This document shows, one piece after another, positions 1 through 5,243 of a stretch of 5,243 nucleotides of DNA. The number at the start of each line of letters is the position of its first letter. The first letter of the stretch is position 1. The notes under the pieces were generated by a model. That model had not been told where the DNA came from, did not search any database, and was given only the letters and a program-made list of their open reading frames with translations. Source of the DNA: RGIG1840 sp964626795 (GTDB taxonomy: Bacteria; Bacillota_I; Bacilli_A; RF39; UBA660). Location: the NCBI GenBank assembly GCA_964626795.1, contig CAZVIQ010000053.1, forward strand, positions 1 through 5,243, in the 5' to 3' direction. The position numbers and the translations under genes are program-made.

Positions 1-15
1 TTTATTGCTGTTAAT

Positions 16-1788
16 TTAAATTTTTTTTAAAACAAAACTTTTTGATTTTTCTTCATCTTCATTTTGAAGTGCTACAATATCTGGCTTTCCAATAGGAGTG
101 AGTGGAAATTCTTTTCTTATTTTAAAATCTTCTGGTACTGCATATTCTGCTAACAATGATTTACACATAATTGAAAGCTCATTTATAATTTTGTTATCAG
201 AACCCACATATGTTGACTTTAGTTTAATGTGTACTTTTGGTTTTTGCCCTTGTTGATAATTATAATCTCTAATACCTACAACTTTACAATATTCCACTGA
301 AGGATGTGTGTTAATAATATCTTCTATTACACTTGGAAATACTTTAAATCCATCGTGTCTTATTATCATATTTTTAATTCTATCTGTAACCCATATATAT
401 CCATCTTCATCTATATAACCTATATCTCCAGTATGAATCCATATTTTATCATCTTCGTGTTTTTGTAAAACTTTTTTTGTTTCTACTTCGTTTTTATGAT
501 AACCCAGCATTCTTGTGGGAGTATTTAAGCAGATTTGCCCTATTTCGTTATAGCCTAATTCTCTGTTATTATTATCAAATATTCCTACTGTTGCACCTGG
601 AAGAGGAAAACCGGCACTTCCATATTTAAAATTGTCTTGTACACAGACACTAAAGACAGAATTTGATTCTGTCATTGCATATCCTGGGCTGATTCCATTT
701 TTGGCGCCACGTCCTATTAAAAAATTATAGGCTCTTTCGTGATTTTGAGGGCTTATTCCATATCCACCCACTGCAGCTGTTATAATATAAGATAAATTTT
801 CGTTTTTTAAAACTTTACTTTTATCTAGATTGATTAAGTGATTAGGTACACCTGCAAAATGATTTGGTTTGTATTTATATATCAATCTATCAAATTTTTT
901 GAAATTAAACATCGGTATCAAATCTACTTTCATTCCTAGTACAAGTGGCATATGAAACATATCAGAGCCATATGCAATAAATGGTGGCATCATATTCATA
1001 AAGCTATGTTCTGGTTGTGCATCTATTCCTGAATATTTATATTGCCATGCCATAGCATTATAGCTATCATGAGATAACAAAACACTCTTAGGATTACCTG
1101 TTGTACCACCAGTATGAACTATAGTAAGTGGTAAACTTTCTCTATAACTATAATCATATTCAACATCAGGTAATTCTTCTCTTTCATTTATATAATCTTC
1201 AAACTTAATATGTGTATCATCTTTATATTTAAGAGCAGTTACAACATCTGTCATTAAACTTACTAAAGTTTGATCTAAAGGAAGTTTGTTAGCAGAATCT
1301 CTTAAAGAAACATTAATAATTTCTCTTATATTAGAATCTAAACAAATATTTTTTAATTTTTCATTAAATATATTTAATAACATTAATTTACTAGAATCAG
1401 CTTCATTAATGTAATCAACAATACCTTTATAACTTGTTCTAGGATCAATAAAATTAGATATAGCATGTAATTCTCCTAAAGCATAAAATAAATATATTAA
1501 TTCAGGTGTATTTAATGAAGCGACAGAAAAGATTTCGCTTGGCTTTACTTTAGCTTTTAAAGAATCAGTTACTTCTTCAACTTTATCAAAGAATTCACCA
1601 TAACTTATTTCTCTTTCACCATATCCTATAGCTATATTATCTTTCCTTTTTTTATTTTCTTCATATACCAAATTAAAAGCAGTAGTTTTTGGAAAAACTA
1701 TATTTTTCGCTTCGCTTGTTTGAAATTGTTGCCACTTCATTTCTTCAGAAGGTAATGCGCTTTGAACTTTATTTTTTTGAGCTTCCAT
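16..1788 (-). CDS. class I adenylate-forming enzyme (AMP-binding, acyl-CoA synthetase-like)
   Basis: A complete 590-residue protein of the ANL superfamily (acyl-CoA synthetases, NRPS adenylation domains, luciferases). These enzymes use ATP to activate a carboxylate as acyl-AMP and usually pass it to CoA or a carrier-protein thiol. Visible motifs in order: ATP-binding loop HTGGTTGNPK at 225-234 (followed by S where PKG is commoner), GYAMTE at 369-374, TGD at 453-455 with the ribose-binding Asp455, DR at 469-470 leading into the hinge motif and GFKVFP at 480-485, and PLTPIGKPD at 562-570 with the probable catalytic Lys568. Both the large N-terminal and the mobile C-terminal domain are intact. 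No signal peptide or membrane segment is seen, so it is probably cytoplasmic. The ATG has AAAGGG six bases upstream. No carrier protein, thioesterase or CoA-pathway gene lies in the window, so the substrate (fatty, aryl or amino acid) cannot be read from context. The family is certain; the exact reaction is not. Confidence 0.93.
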   Translation of the reverse strand: MEAQKNKVQSALPSEEMKWQQFQTSEAKNIVFPKTTAFNLVYEENKKRKDNIAIGYGEREISYGEFFDKVEEVTDSLKAKVKPSEIFSVASLNTPELIYLFYALGELHAISNFIDPRTSYKGIVDYINEADSSKLMLLNIFNEKLKNICLDSNIREIINVSLRDSANKLPLDQTLVSLMTDVVTALKYKDDTHIKFEDYINEREELPDVEYDYSYRESLPLTIVHTGGTTGNPKSVLLSHDSYNAMAWQYKYSGIDAQPEHSFMNMMPPFIAYGSDMFHMPLVLGMKVDLIPMFNFKKFDRLIYKYKPNHFAGVPNHLINLDKSKVLKNENLSYIITAAVGGYGISPQNHERAYNFLIGRGAKNGISPGYAMTESNSVFSVCVQDNFKYGSAGFPLPGATVGIFDNNNRELGYNEIGQICLNTPTRMLGYHKNEVETKKVLQKHEDDKIWIHTGDIGYIDEDGYIWVTDRIKNMIIRHDGFKVFPSVIEDIINTHPSVEYCKVVGIRDYNYQQGQKPKVHIKLKSTYVGSDNKIINELSIMCKSLLAEYAVPEDFKIRKEFPLTPIGKPDIVALQNEDEEKSKSFVLKKI

Positions 1789-1817
1789 AATTTTCCCTTT
1801 CTAAAATAATGTCTAAT

Positions 1818-1846
1818 ATTTTACCATTAAATGGTTAAAAAATCAA
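1818..1846 (-). promoter_or_regulatory. sigma-A-type promoter of the adenylate-forming enzyme gene
   Basis: On the minus strand, TTGATT (1841-1846) and TAAAAT (1818-1823) are separated by exactly 17 bases. They match the consensus at 4/6 and 5/6 positions. Transcription would begin near 1811, giving a leader of about 20 bases that contains the AAAGGG ribosome-binding site. The gene can therefore be transcribed independently of the amidoligase gene upstream. Confidence 0.7.
1823..1835. promoter_or_regulatory. palindrome in the promoter spacer, candidate operator
   Basis: ACCATTAAATGGT is a perfect 5-bp inverted repeat (ACCAT/ATGGT) around a 3-base centre. It lies inside the -35/-10 spacer of the downstream gene's promoter and touches the first base of the -10 box. 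A repressor bound there would block RNA polymerase. With one unpaired base the symmetry extends into flanking T and A runs. I do not recognise it as the site of a named regulator. The palindrome is seen directly; its use as an operator is inferred. Confidence 0.45.
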
Positions 1847-1871
1847 ATTTTTATAAAAATAATAAATGTTA

Positions 1872-1896
1872 AAAAGTTATAAATAGAAAAGTTATA
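1872..1896. repeat. two direct copies of AAAAGTTATA, 15-base period
   Basis: AAAAGTTATA occurs at 1872-1881 and again at 1887-1896 in the 189-base gap between the amidoligase and adenylate-forming genes. The spacing is about one and a half helical turns. It lies about 30 bases upstream of the -35 box of the adenylate-forming gene, where an activator might bind. In DNA this AT-rich, chance is a real alternative. Apart from this repeat, the promoter and the palindrome, the gap holds nothing I recognise, and there is no convincing terminator after the amidoligase gene. Confidence 0.35.
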
Positions 1897-1977
1897 TTCA
1901 TTAATTTTGTTTTCCCTATGACATTATTTAATCGTTTTAAAAACTTTTAAATGCAATTTTATCTTTCTTAGAAATTT

Positions 1978-2904
1978 TTATAATGTTTTTTGTCTTTTAA
2001 ATTGCCACATAAAATTTTTCTTGTCTACTTCGTTTAAACTTATCCATCTAGATAAAATCTCTGCTTTTTCCAAGTCAAAAGTACTATTTATAACATCTTG
2101 CGGATTTGTCTCTTCAATTTTATGATTTAAGTAATCTATATTAATCCTGTTATTTATTATCGCTAATACAATCTTTAAAAAAAAGTTTATATTATTTTGG
2201 ATAATTGTGGGGTTAAGTGTACCGTTAGGATATCTAAATTCGATTCTACCTTGTCTGTTAACTTCTTGAAGATTTATACCATCTAAAGATGTAAAAGTAC
2301 TATTATCCATTTCTTGTAGTATATATAGAAAAGCGTTGAAATCTAATTCTTTATATAATTTATACTTCTTAATTTTTCTTAATAATTCATATCTCATTTC
2401 TCGTGCATAGTCATGACTGCCTATTCTAATCTCTTTTGATTCACCACAACTAAATGCAATTAATTCGTTTTCGAATACCACAACTATTTTAGTGAGAACT
2501 TTATAAAATTCTAAATTATCTCTTATTAATTCTGTACTTACATTCACATGGTTGCTACAACAGTCATCTGTGTATGCACCAAATTTTCTTAAAGCTGAGC
2601 ATATTTGTTTAAGTTCAATCCAATCATGTTCTTTATTAGAAAGAATCTTACTAGATATTTCACCACCTGATATAGAATTTACAAATCTTTTATTAATTAC
2701 ATTAGTTTCAACTGTTGAAACAGTAGAATCTGAATCTAAGCACCAATCTTCAAATGTAAATTTACTTGTTTTGTGATCTTGCATCATAACTAAAGGTAAA
2801 TTTGGAAAAGCACGAAAAAAAGAAGTAAGATCTACTCCCTTGAATTCTATTTCAGTACCGAACTTGATTTCACTATCTAATACAAGTTTTTCTAAATATC
2901 TCAT
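1978..2904 (-). CDS. amidoligase family protein (COOH-NH2 ligase, GS/GCS fold)
   Basis: A complete 308-residue protein that I assign to the Amidoligase_2 family, ATP-dependent carboxylate-amine ligases related in fold to glutamine synthetase and glutamate-cysteine ligase. Supporting motifs in order: FGTEIEF at 15-21 (the acidic metal-binding strand), WCLDSDSTV at 54-62, GGEISSKIL at 80-88 (family form close to GGE-x-x-SPIL), SNHVNVS at 117-123 in place of the usual GxHxHxG, and RIEFRYPNGTLNP at 220-232, the family's most recognisable signature. No signal peptide or membrane segment is visible, so it should be cytoplasmic. The amide or peptide product is unknown for most members. The ATG has AAGGGG five bases upstream and the gene has its own strong promoter. 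The second histidine of the HxH motif is Asn121, and Lys86 replaces the usual proline, so the active site may be altered or inactive. Family membership is fairly sure; substrate and activity are not. Confidence 0.82.
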   Translation of the reverse strand: MRYLEKLVLDSEIKFGTEIEFKGVDLTSFFRAFPNLPLVMMQDHKTSKFTFEDWCLDSDSTVSTVETNVINKRFVNSISGGEISSKILSNKEHDWIELKQICSALRKFGAYTDDCCSNHVNVSTELIRDNLEFYKVLTKIVVVFENELIAFSCGESKEIRIGSHDYAREMRYELLRKIKKYKLYKELDFNAFLYILQEMDNSTFTSLDGINLQEVNRQGRIEFRYPNGTLNPTIIQNNINFFLKIVLAIINNRINIDYLNHKIEETNPQDVINSTFDLEKAEILSRWISLNEVDKKNFMWQFKRQKTL

Positions 2905-2931
2905 AACTTCCCCTTAAAAATAATAGGGTAT

Positions 2932-2960
2932 ATTATACTATAAATAAATAGATATTTCAA
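2932..2960 (-). promoter_or_regulatory. strong sigma-A-type promoter of the amidoligase gene
   Basis: On the minus strand, TTGAAA (2955-2960) and a perfect TATAAT (2932-2937) are separated by 17 bases. Transcription would start near 2924, leaving a leader of about 20 bases with AAGGGG at 2910-2915. The promoter fills most of the 75-base gap after dusB, whose stop codon lies only about 20 bases upstream of the -35 box. No terminator is visible for dusB in this gap, so read-through from dusB into the amidoligase gene is also possible. Confidence 0.8.
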
Positions 2961-2979
2961 TTTTTATTATTTTTTACTA

Positions 2980-3960
2980 TTAATATTTAGTAATAGTTTG
3001 TTTATATTCTTCGATTATATTAAAGAACTCTTCTTTTGTACTACTTGCGACGATTTTATTTTTAATTTCTTTGTTTCCTATCATACCTTTAATGTACCAA
3101 AGTGCATGCATTCTAATTTCTAATAATGCAGTTTTTTCATTTTCATATCGTTCTAAAAGTTCAAAATGTTTCTTTAGCATTTCTAGTTTTTCTAAATTAG
3201 TTGGCTTATTTATAATTTTACTATTTTCAATATATTCAACGCATTCTTTTATAATCCAAGGATTTCCTAAGGTTTCTCTTCCAATCATTACAGCATCACA
3301 TTTAGTTTCTTTAAGCATTCTTTCAGCATCATAAATAGTATGTATATCTCCATTACCTATAACTGGAATTGAAACGTTTTCTTTAACACCTTTTATTATT
3401 TTCCAGTTAGAAATACCTGAATAACCTTGACTTCTGGTTCTAGGATGCACACAGATTGCGCTTGCCCCGGCTTTTTCAATTATTTTTGCAACTTCCACAG
3501 CATTTATGCTATTTTCATCCCATCCACTTCTAATTTTTACTGTAACAGGACAACTAACTGAACTTACGACTGCTTTAACTATTTCATATATCTTATCGGG
3601 ATTTTTAAGTAGAGATGAACCTGCTTGTGATTTAATCGCTATTTTAGGTACAGGGCATCCCATATTTATATCTATAATATCTGGTTTAATATTTTCATCA
3701 ATAAATTTTGCAGCTTTTATAAAAGCATCTATATCTTCACCAAAAATTTGTATACTTATTGGTCTTTCGTTTTCATTAATTTGCAGTAATTTAATAGTCT
3801 TTTTAGAATCATAGGTAATACCCATAGTACTTACCATTTCAGTATAAATAAGTCCTGCTCCCATTTCTTTAATAATAGTTCTGAAACTTATATTAGACAC
3901 TCCTGCCATAGGTGCAAAAACAATTTTATTTTTAATTTCAACATTTCCAATTTTCCACAT
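2980..3960 (-). CDS. dusB: tRNA-dihydrouridine synthase, DusB/NifR3 type
   Basis: An FMN-dependent enzyme that reduces uridines in the tRNA D-loop to dihydrouridine using NADPH. Starting at the ATG it has 326 residues, normal for the family. The TIM-barrel half shows FAPMAGVSNISFR (15-27), TEMVS (40-44), QIFGED (71-76), DINMGCPVPK (97-106) with catalytic acid Cys102, AGSSLL (113-118), VKIRSGWD (141-148) with FMN-contacting Lys142, HPRTRSQGYSG (172-182), IPVIGNGD (198-205) and the phosphate-binding GRE (227-229). The C-terminal helical tRNA-binding half (about 245-326) includes the WYIKG segment. The sequence matches the NifR3/DusB branch better than DusA or DusC. Which D-loop positions it modifies cannot be told from sequence. 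The open frame also allows a GTG three codons earlier (3967-3969), but that codon overlaps the Shine-Dalgarno sequence. An intrinsic terminator isolates the gene from the upstream surface-protein gene. It is a housekeeping gene with nothing unusual in its motifs. Confidence 0.95.
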   Translation of the reverse strand: MWKIGNVEIKNKIVFAPMAGVSNISFRTIIKEMGAGLIYTEMVSTMGITYDSKKTIKLLQINENERPISIQIFGEDIDAFIKAAKFIDENIKPDIIDINMGCPVPKIAIKSQAGSSLLKNPDKIYEIVKAVVSSVSCPVTVKIRSGWDENSINAVEVAKIIEKAGASAICVHPRTRSQGYSGISNWKIIKGVKENVSIPVIGNGDIHTIYDAERMLKETKCDAVMIGRETLGNPWIIKECVEYIENSKIINKPTNLEKLEMLKKHFELLERYENEKTALLEIRMHALWYIKGMIGNKEIKNKIVASSTKEEFFNIIEEYKQTITKY

Positions 3961-3968
3961 TGTGTTCA

Positions 3969-3974
3969 CTCCTT
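3969..3974 (-). promoter_or_regulatory. ribosome-binding site that decides the dusB start
   Basis: AAGGAG sits 8 bases upstream of the ATG at 3958-3960, an ideal distance. The alternative GTG at 3967-3969 begins with the last G of this same motif and would have no spacing. The ATG is therefore the supported start, and the protein begins MWKIGN. Confidence 0.85.
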
Positions 3975-3995
3975 AAAAATTATATATCTATTGTT

Positions 3996-4001
3996 ATTAT
4001 A
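3996..4001 (-). promoter_or_regulatory. candidate -10 box for dusB
   Basis: A perfect TATAAT on the minus strand, 35 bases upstream of the dusB ATG, would start transcription near 3989. The hexamer 17 bases upstream, TATAGA at 4019-4024, matches the -35 consensus at only 3 of 6 positions. A second TATAAT at 3979-3984 is too close to the ribosome-binding site to be convincing. A promoter is expected here because a terminator closes the upstream gene, but this exact choice is uncertain. Confidence 0.4.
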
Positions 4002-4004
4002 CAT

Positions 4005-4047
4005 AAATTATGATCAAATCTATATTTTGAATCTGGAATCATAATTT
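4005..4047. repeat. 10-bp perfect inverted repeat upstream of dusB
   Basis: AAATTATGAT (4005-4014) is the exact reverse complement of ATCATAATTT (4038-4047), with 23 bases between them. Inside, CAAA (4015-4018) can pair with a nearby TTTG, so a longer imperfect hairpin is possible. The near arm lies just upstream of the candidate dusB -10 box. The repeat is not a typical terminator because its stem is AT-rich and no T-run follows directly. It could be a pair of protein-binding half-sites or chance symmetry in AT-rich DNA. Confidence 0.5.
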
Positions 4048-4088
4048 TAATTAGTAAAAATTTTCTCTCGTATATTTAATATTTTAGC

Positions 4089-4115
4089 ATAAGAAAACTG
4101 CTGTTTCCAGCAGTT
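4089..4115 (-). terminator. intrinsic terminator of the surface-protein gene
   Basis: On the minus strand, AACTGCTG and CAGCAGTT form a perfect 8-bp stem around a GAAA tetraloop (4096-4115), followed by a TTTTCTT tract that begins with the last two stem bases. It begins 9 bases after the stop codon at 4125-4127. It should end the surface-protein transcript and separate it from dusB. Confidence 0.9.
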
Positions 4116-4124
4116 AAGTATTTA

Positions 4125-5186
4125 TTATTCAATAGGAGAACTTGGTGAAGACTTTAATGTAACATTACAAGTTAGATTAGATGTAACATTACTTACAGTA
4201 AGTGTTAACTTTCCTCCATTATAATCCAGGTTTGCTCCAACGCATCCACTTACTCCAAATCCTTCTGTAATTGTATAACCAGTGTCTGCTGTAATATTAA
4301 ACTCTTTAGAACTGTTATGATTAACTGTGTTTACTGAAGGTGTCGCAGTCCCGCCTGTTACATTAACTTTAACTTCATAAGTCAAGATTTTAAATTCTAT
4401 TGTACAGGAAGTGCTGTTTTCTATTTTTTCTATTGAAAACTTATTATCTTTCCAATTTCCTTTTTGTCCATTTGTACAGTTAATTGAAGGATTACCATAT
4501 CCTGTGTTTGGTGTAACCTGAACATTTATTGCTTTTCCGTGATCACTTGTTAAAGTTGATGCTCCTGAACCATTTGATACTTTTACATCAATTTCATAAT
4601 TGCTAATTGTAAATTTAACTTTACACTTTGTATCAGTTTTAACTTTTTTCACCATTAGTTCATTATTATCTTTATCCCAGTCAGTATCATTTTTCTTGTC
4701 ACATTCAACTGATACTAGTGAATAACCTTCATCTGGCTGGATTTTAGCTACTAAATTTTTTTCTCTTTCGATTTTAAGACCTTTTTCTTTTTCTTCTTCA
4801 GTCATAACACTTCCATCAGAATTTCTTAATTCACCATATTCAATTTCAAACTGTACCATATAATAAGCTTTATTAAAATATAATTTACAGGTTGCAGTAT
4901 TTGTTACTTTAGGTTCAAATTTCCATTTTTCTTCATTCCACTCACCAACAACTTTATTTGTACAGCTCGATCTGTTAAAAACGTATTCTGGGTTTAGACT
5001 GTTAGAGTTGACAGGTAAAGCATCTACTTCTTTATCGTCTATATAATAATTATATTTTATTTGGTAATTTGGAGTTTTTGGACCTCCATCATTAGCATTT
5101 TTTTGAATTAACCCTATTATTCCAAGAACAAAACAAAAAGCGGTAATTAATCCCAAGATTACTATAACGATATTCTTTTTACCCAT
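4125..5186 (-). CDS. membrane-anchored surface protein with four cysteine-pair repeats
   Basis: A 353-residue protein of unknown function. Lysines 3-4 precede a hydrophobic segment at about 5-27, with no signal-peptidase site, which predicts an N-terminal anchor with the rest outside the cell. The TAFC around Cys18 is not a good lipobox, and there is no LPXTG sorting signal. The exterior part consists of four divergent repeats beginning near Tyr41, Tyr109, Tyr197 and Tyr270. Each has beta-strand patterns (Y-x-V/I-x-V), often a GY turn (154-155, 229-230, 303-304), and ends in a T-x-C-x-hydrophobic strand. Every repeat has exactly two cysteines: 75/100, 162/188, 237/261 and 315/340, always 24-26 residues apart, suggesting one disulfide each. 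The layout resembles the divergent InlB B-repeat type of bacterial surface repeats, often linked to adhesion or cell-wall display, but I cannot confirm the family. The ATG has GGAGG seven bases upstream. The gene has its own promoter and terminator and is probably a single-gene transcript. Confidence 0.85.
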   Translation of the reverse strand: MGKKNIVIVILGLITAFCFVLGIIGLIQKNANDGGPKTPNYQIKYNYYIDDKEVDALPVNSNSLNPEYVFNRSSCTNKVVGEWNEEKWKFEPKVTNTATCKLYFNKAYYMVQFEIEYGELRNSDGSVMTEEEKEKGLKIEREKNLVAKIQPDEGYSLVSVECDKKNDTDWDKDNNELMVKKVKTDTKCKVKFTISNYEIDVKVSNGSGASTLTSDHGKAINVQVTPNTGYGNPSINCTNGQKGNWKDNKFSIEKIENSTSCTIEFKILTYEVKVNVTGGTATPSVNTVNHNSSKEFNITADTGYTITEGFGVSGCVGANLDYNGGKLTLTVSNVTSNLTCNVTLKSSPSSPIE

Positions 5187-5214
5187 CTTTTTTCCTCCGA
5201 TTTATTATGTTATA

Positions 5215-5243
5215 ATTGTATTATTATATTTTATATTTGTCAA
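5215..5243 (-). promoter_or_regulatory. near-consensus promoter of the surface-protein gene
   Basis: On the minus strand, a perfect TTGACA (5238-5243, ending at the window edge) and TACAAT (5215-5220) are separated by 17 bases. This is the closest match to consensus in the window, and it suggests strong constitutive expression. Transcription would start near 5208, giving a leader of about 20 bases that contains GGAGG at 5194-5198. Any regulatory site upstream of the -35 box lies outside the window. Confidence 0.8.

Noticed and set aside
1..15. Possible start of a terminator after the adenylate-forming gene
   Set aside because: Only 15 bases remain before the window edge, so no stem can be shown.
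1963..1974. TTTCT/AGAAA symmetry just after the amidoligase stop, considered as a terminator
   Set aside because: The stem is short and AT-rich, has almost no loop, and is not followed by a T-run on the minus strand.
2552..2776. 74-codon open frame on the plus strand
   Set aside because: It lies wholly inside the amidoligase gene on the opposite strand, resembles no protein I recognise and falls within a frame with clear family motifs.
2910..2929. CCCT/AGGG pairing that might hide the amidoligase ribosome-binding site
   Set aside because: The stem is only 4 bp, and the predicted transcription start near 2924 would leave the CCC bases out of the message.
3071..3334. 87-codon open frame on the plus strand
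   Set aside because: Antisense to the C-terminal half of dusB; its hydrophobic, serine-rich translation is typical of a reversed AT-rich gene.
3506..3814. 102-codon open frame on the plus strand
   Set aside because: Antisense to the conserved catalytic region of dusB, whose motifs explain the sequence fully.
3980..4042. 20-codon minus-strand frame just upstream of dusB (begins MIPDSKYRFDHN)
   Set aside because: It has no Shine-Dalgarno sequence before its ATG, overlaps the candidate dusB promoter, and is short enough to be chance. A leader peptide or gene remnant cannot be excluded.
5130..5138. Cys18 region of the surface protein as a lipoprotein lipobox
   Set aside because: The residues before the cysteine are T-A-F, with a bulky Phe at -1, and the cysteine sits in the middle of the hydrophobic segment rather than at its end.

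Overview
The window is a very AT-rich stretch of bacterial chromosome carrying four complete protein genes, all on the minus strand. The standard code is used (tryptophan is TGG), every gene stops with TAA, the Shine-Dalgarno sites are strong and the sigma-A-type promoters are close to consensus. This points to a low-GC Bacillota relative, perhaps one of the gut Bacilli or Mollicutes-like lineages. That placement is inferred from composition and gene style, not from a marker gene.

In transcription order (right to left) the genes are: a membrane-anchored surface protein with four divergent repeats, each holding one pair of cysteines (4125-5186), closed by a perfect intrinsic terminator (4089-4115); a tRNA-dihydrouridine synthase of the DusB/NifR3 type (2980-3960), whose start is best placed at an ATG three codons inside the longest open frame; an amidoligase-family protein with the glutamine-synthetase/glutamate-cysteine-ligase fold (1978-2904), which shows substitutions in its histidine motif; and an acyl-CoA-synthetase-like class I adenylate-forming enzyme (16-1788).

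Although co-directional, the genes do not look like a tight operon. The surface-protein, amidoligase and adenylate-forming genes each have a recognisable promoter with a 17-bp spacer, and dusB has a weaker candidate. The adenylate-forming gene's promoter contains a clean palindrome between its -35 and -10 boxes, the best candidate regulatory site here. A 10-bp inverted repeat lies in the dusB upstream region.

There is no intergenic stretch over 300 bases. The gaps are 189, 75 and 164 bases and are described below. I see no tRNA, rRNA, CRISPR array, transposase, phage gene or attachment site. The amidoligase and the adenylate-forming enzyme both activate carboxylates with ATP, and no terminator separates them. 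A shared pathway is therefore possible, but the evidence is only adjacency.
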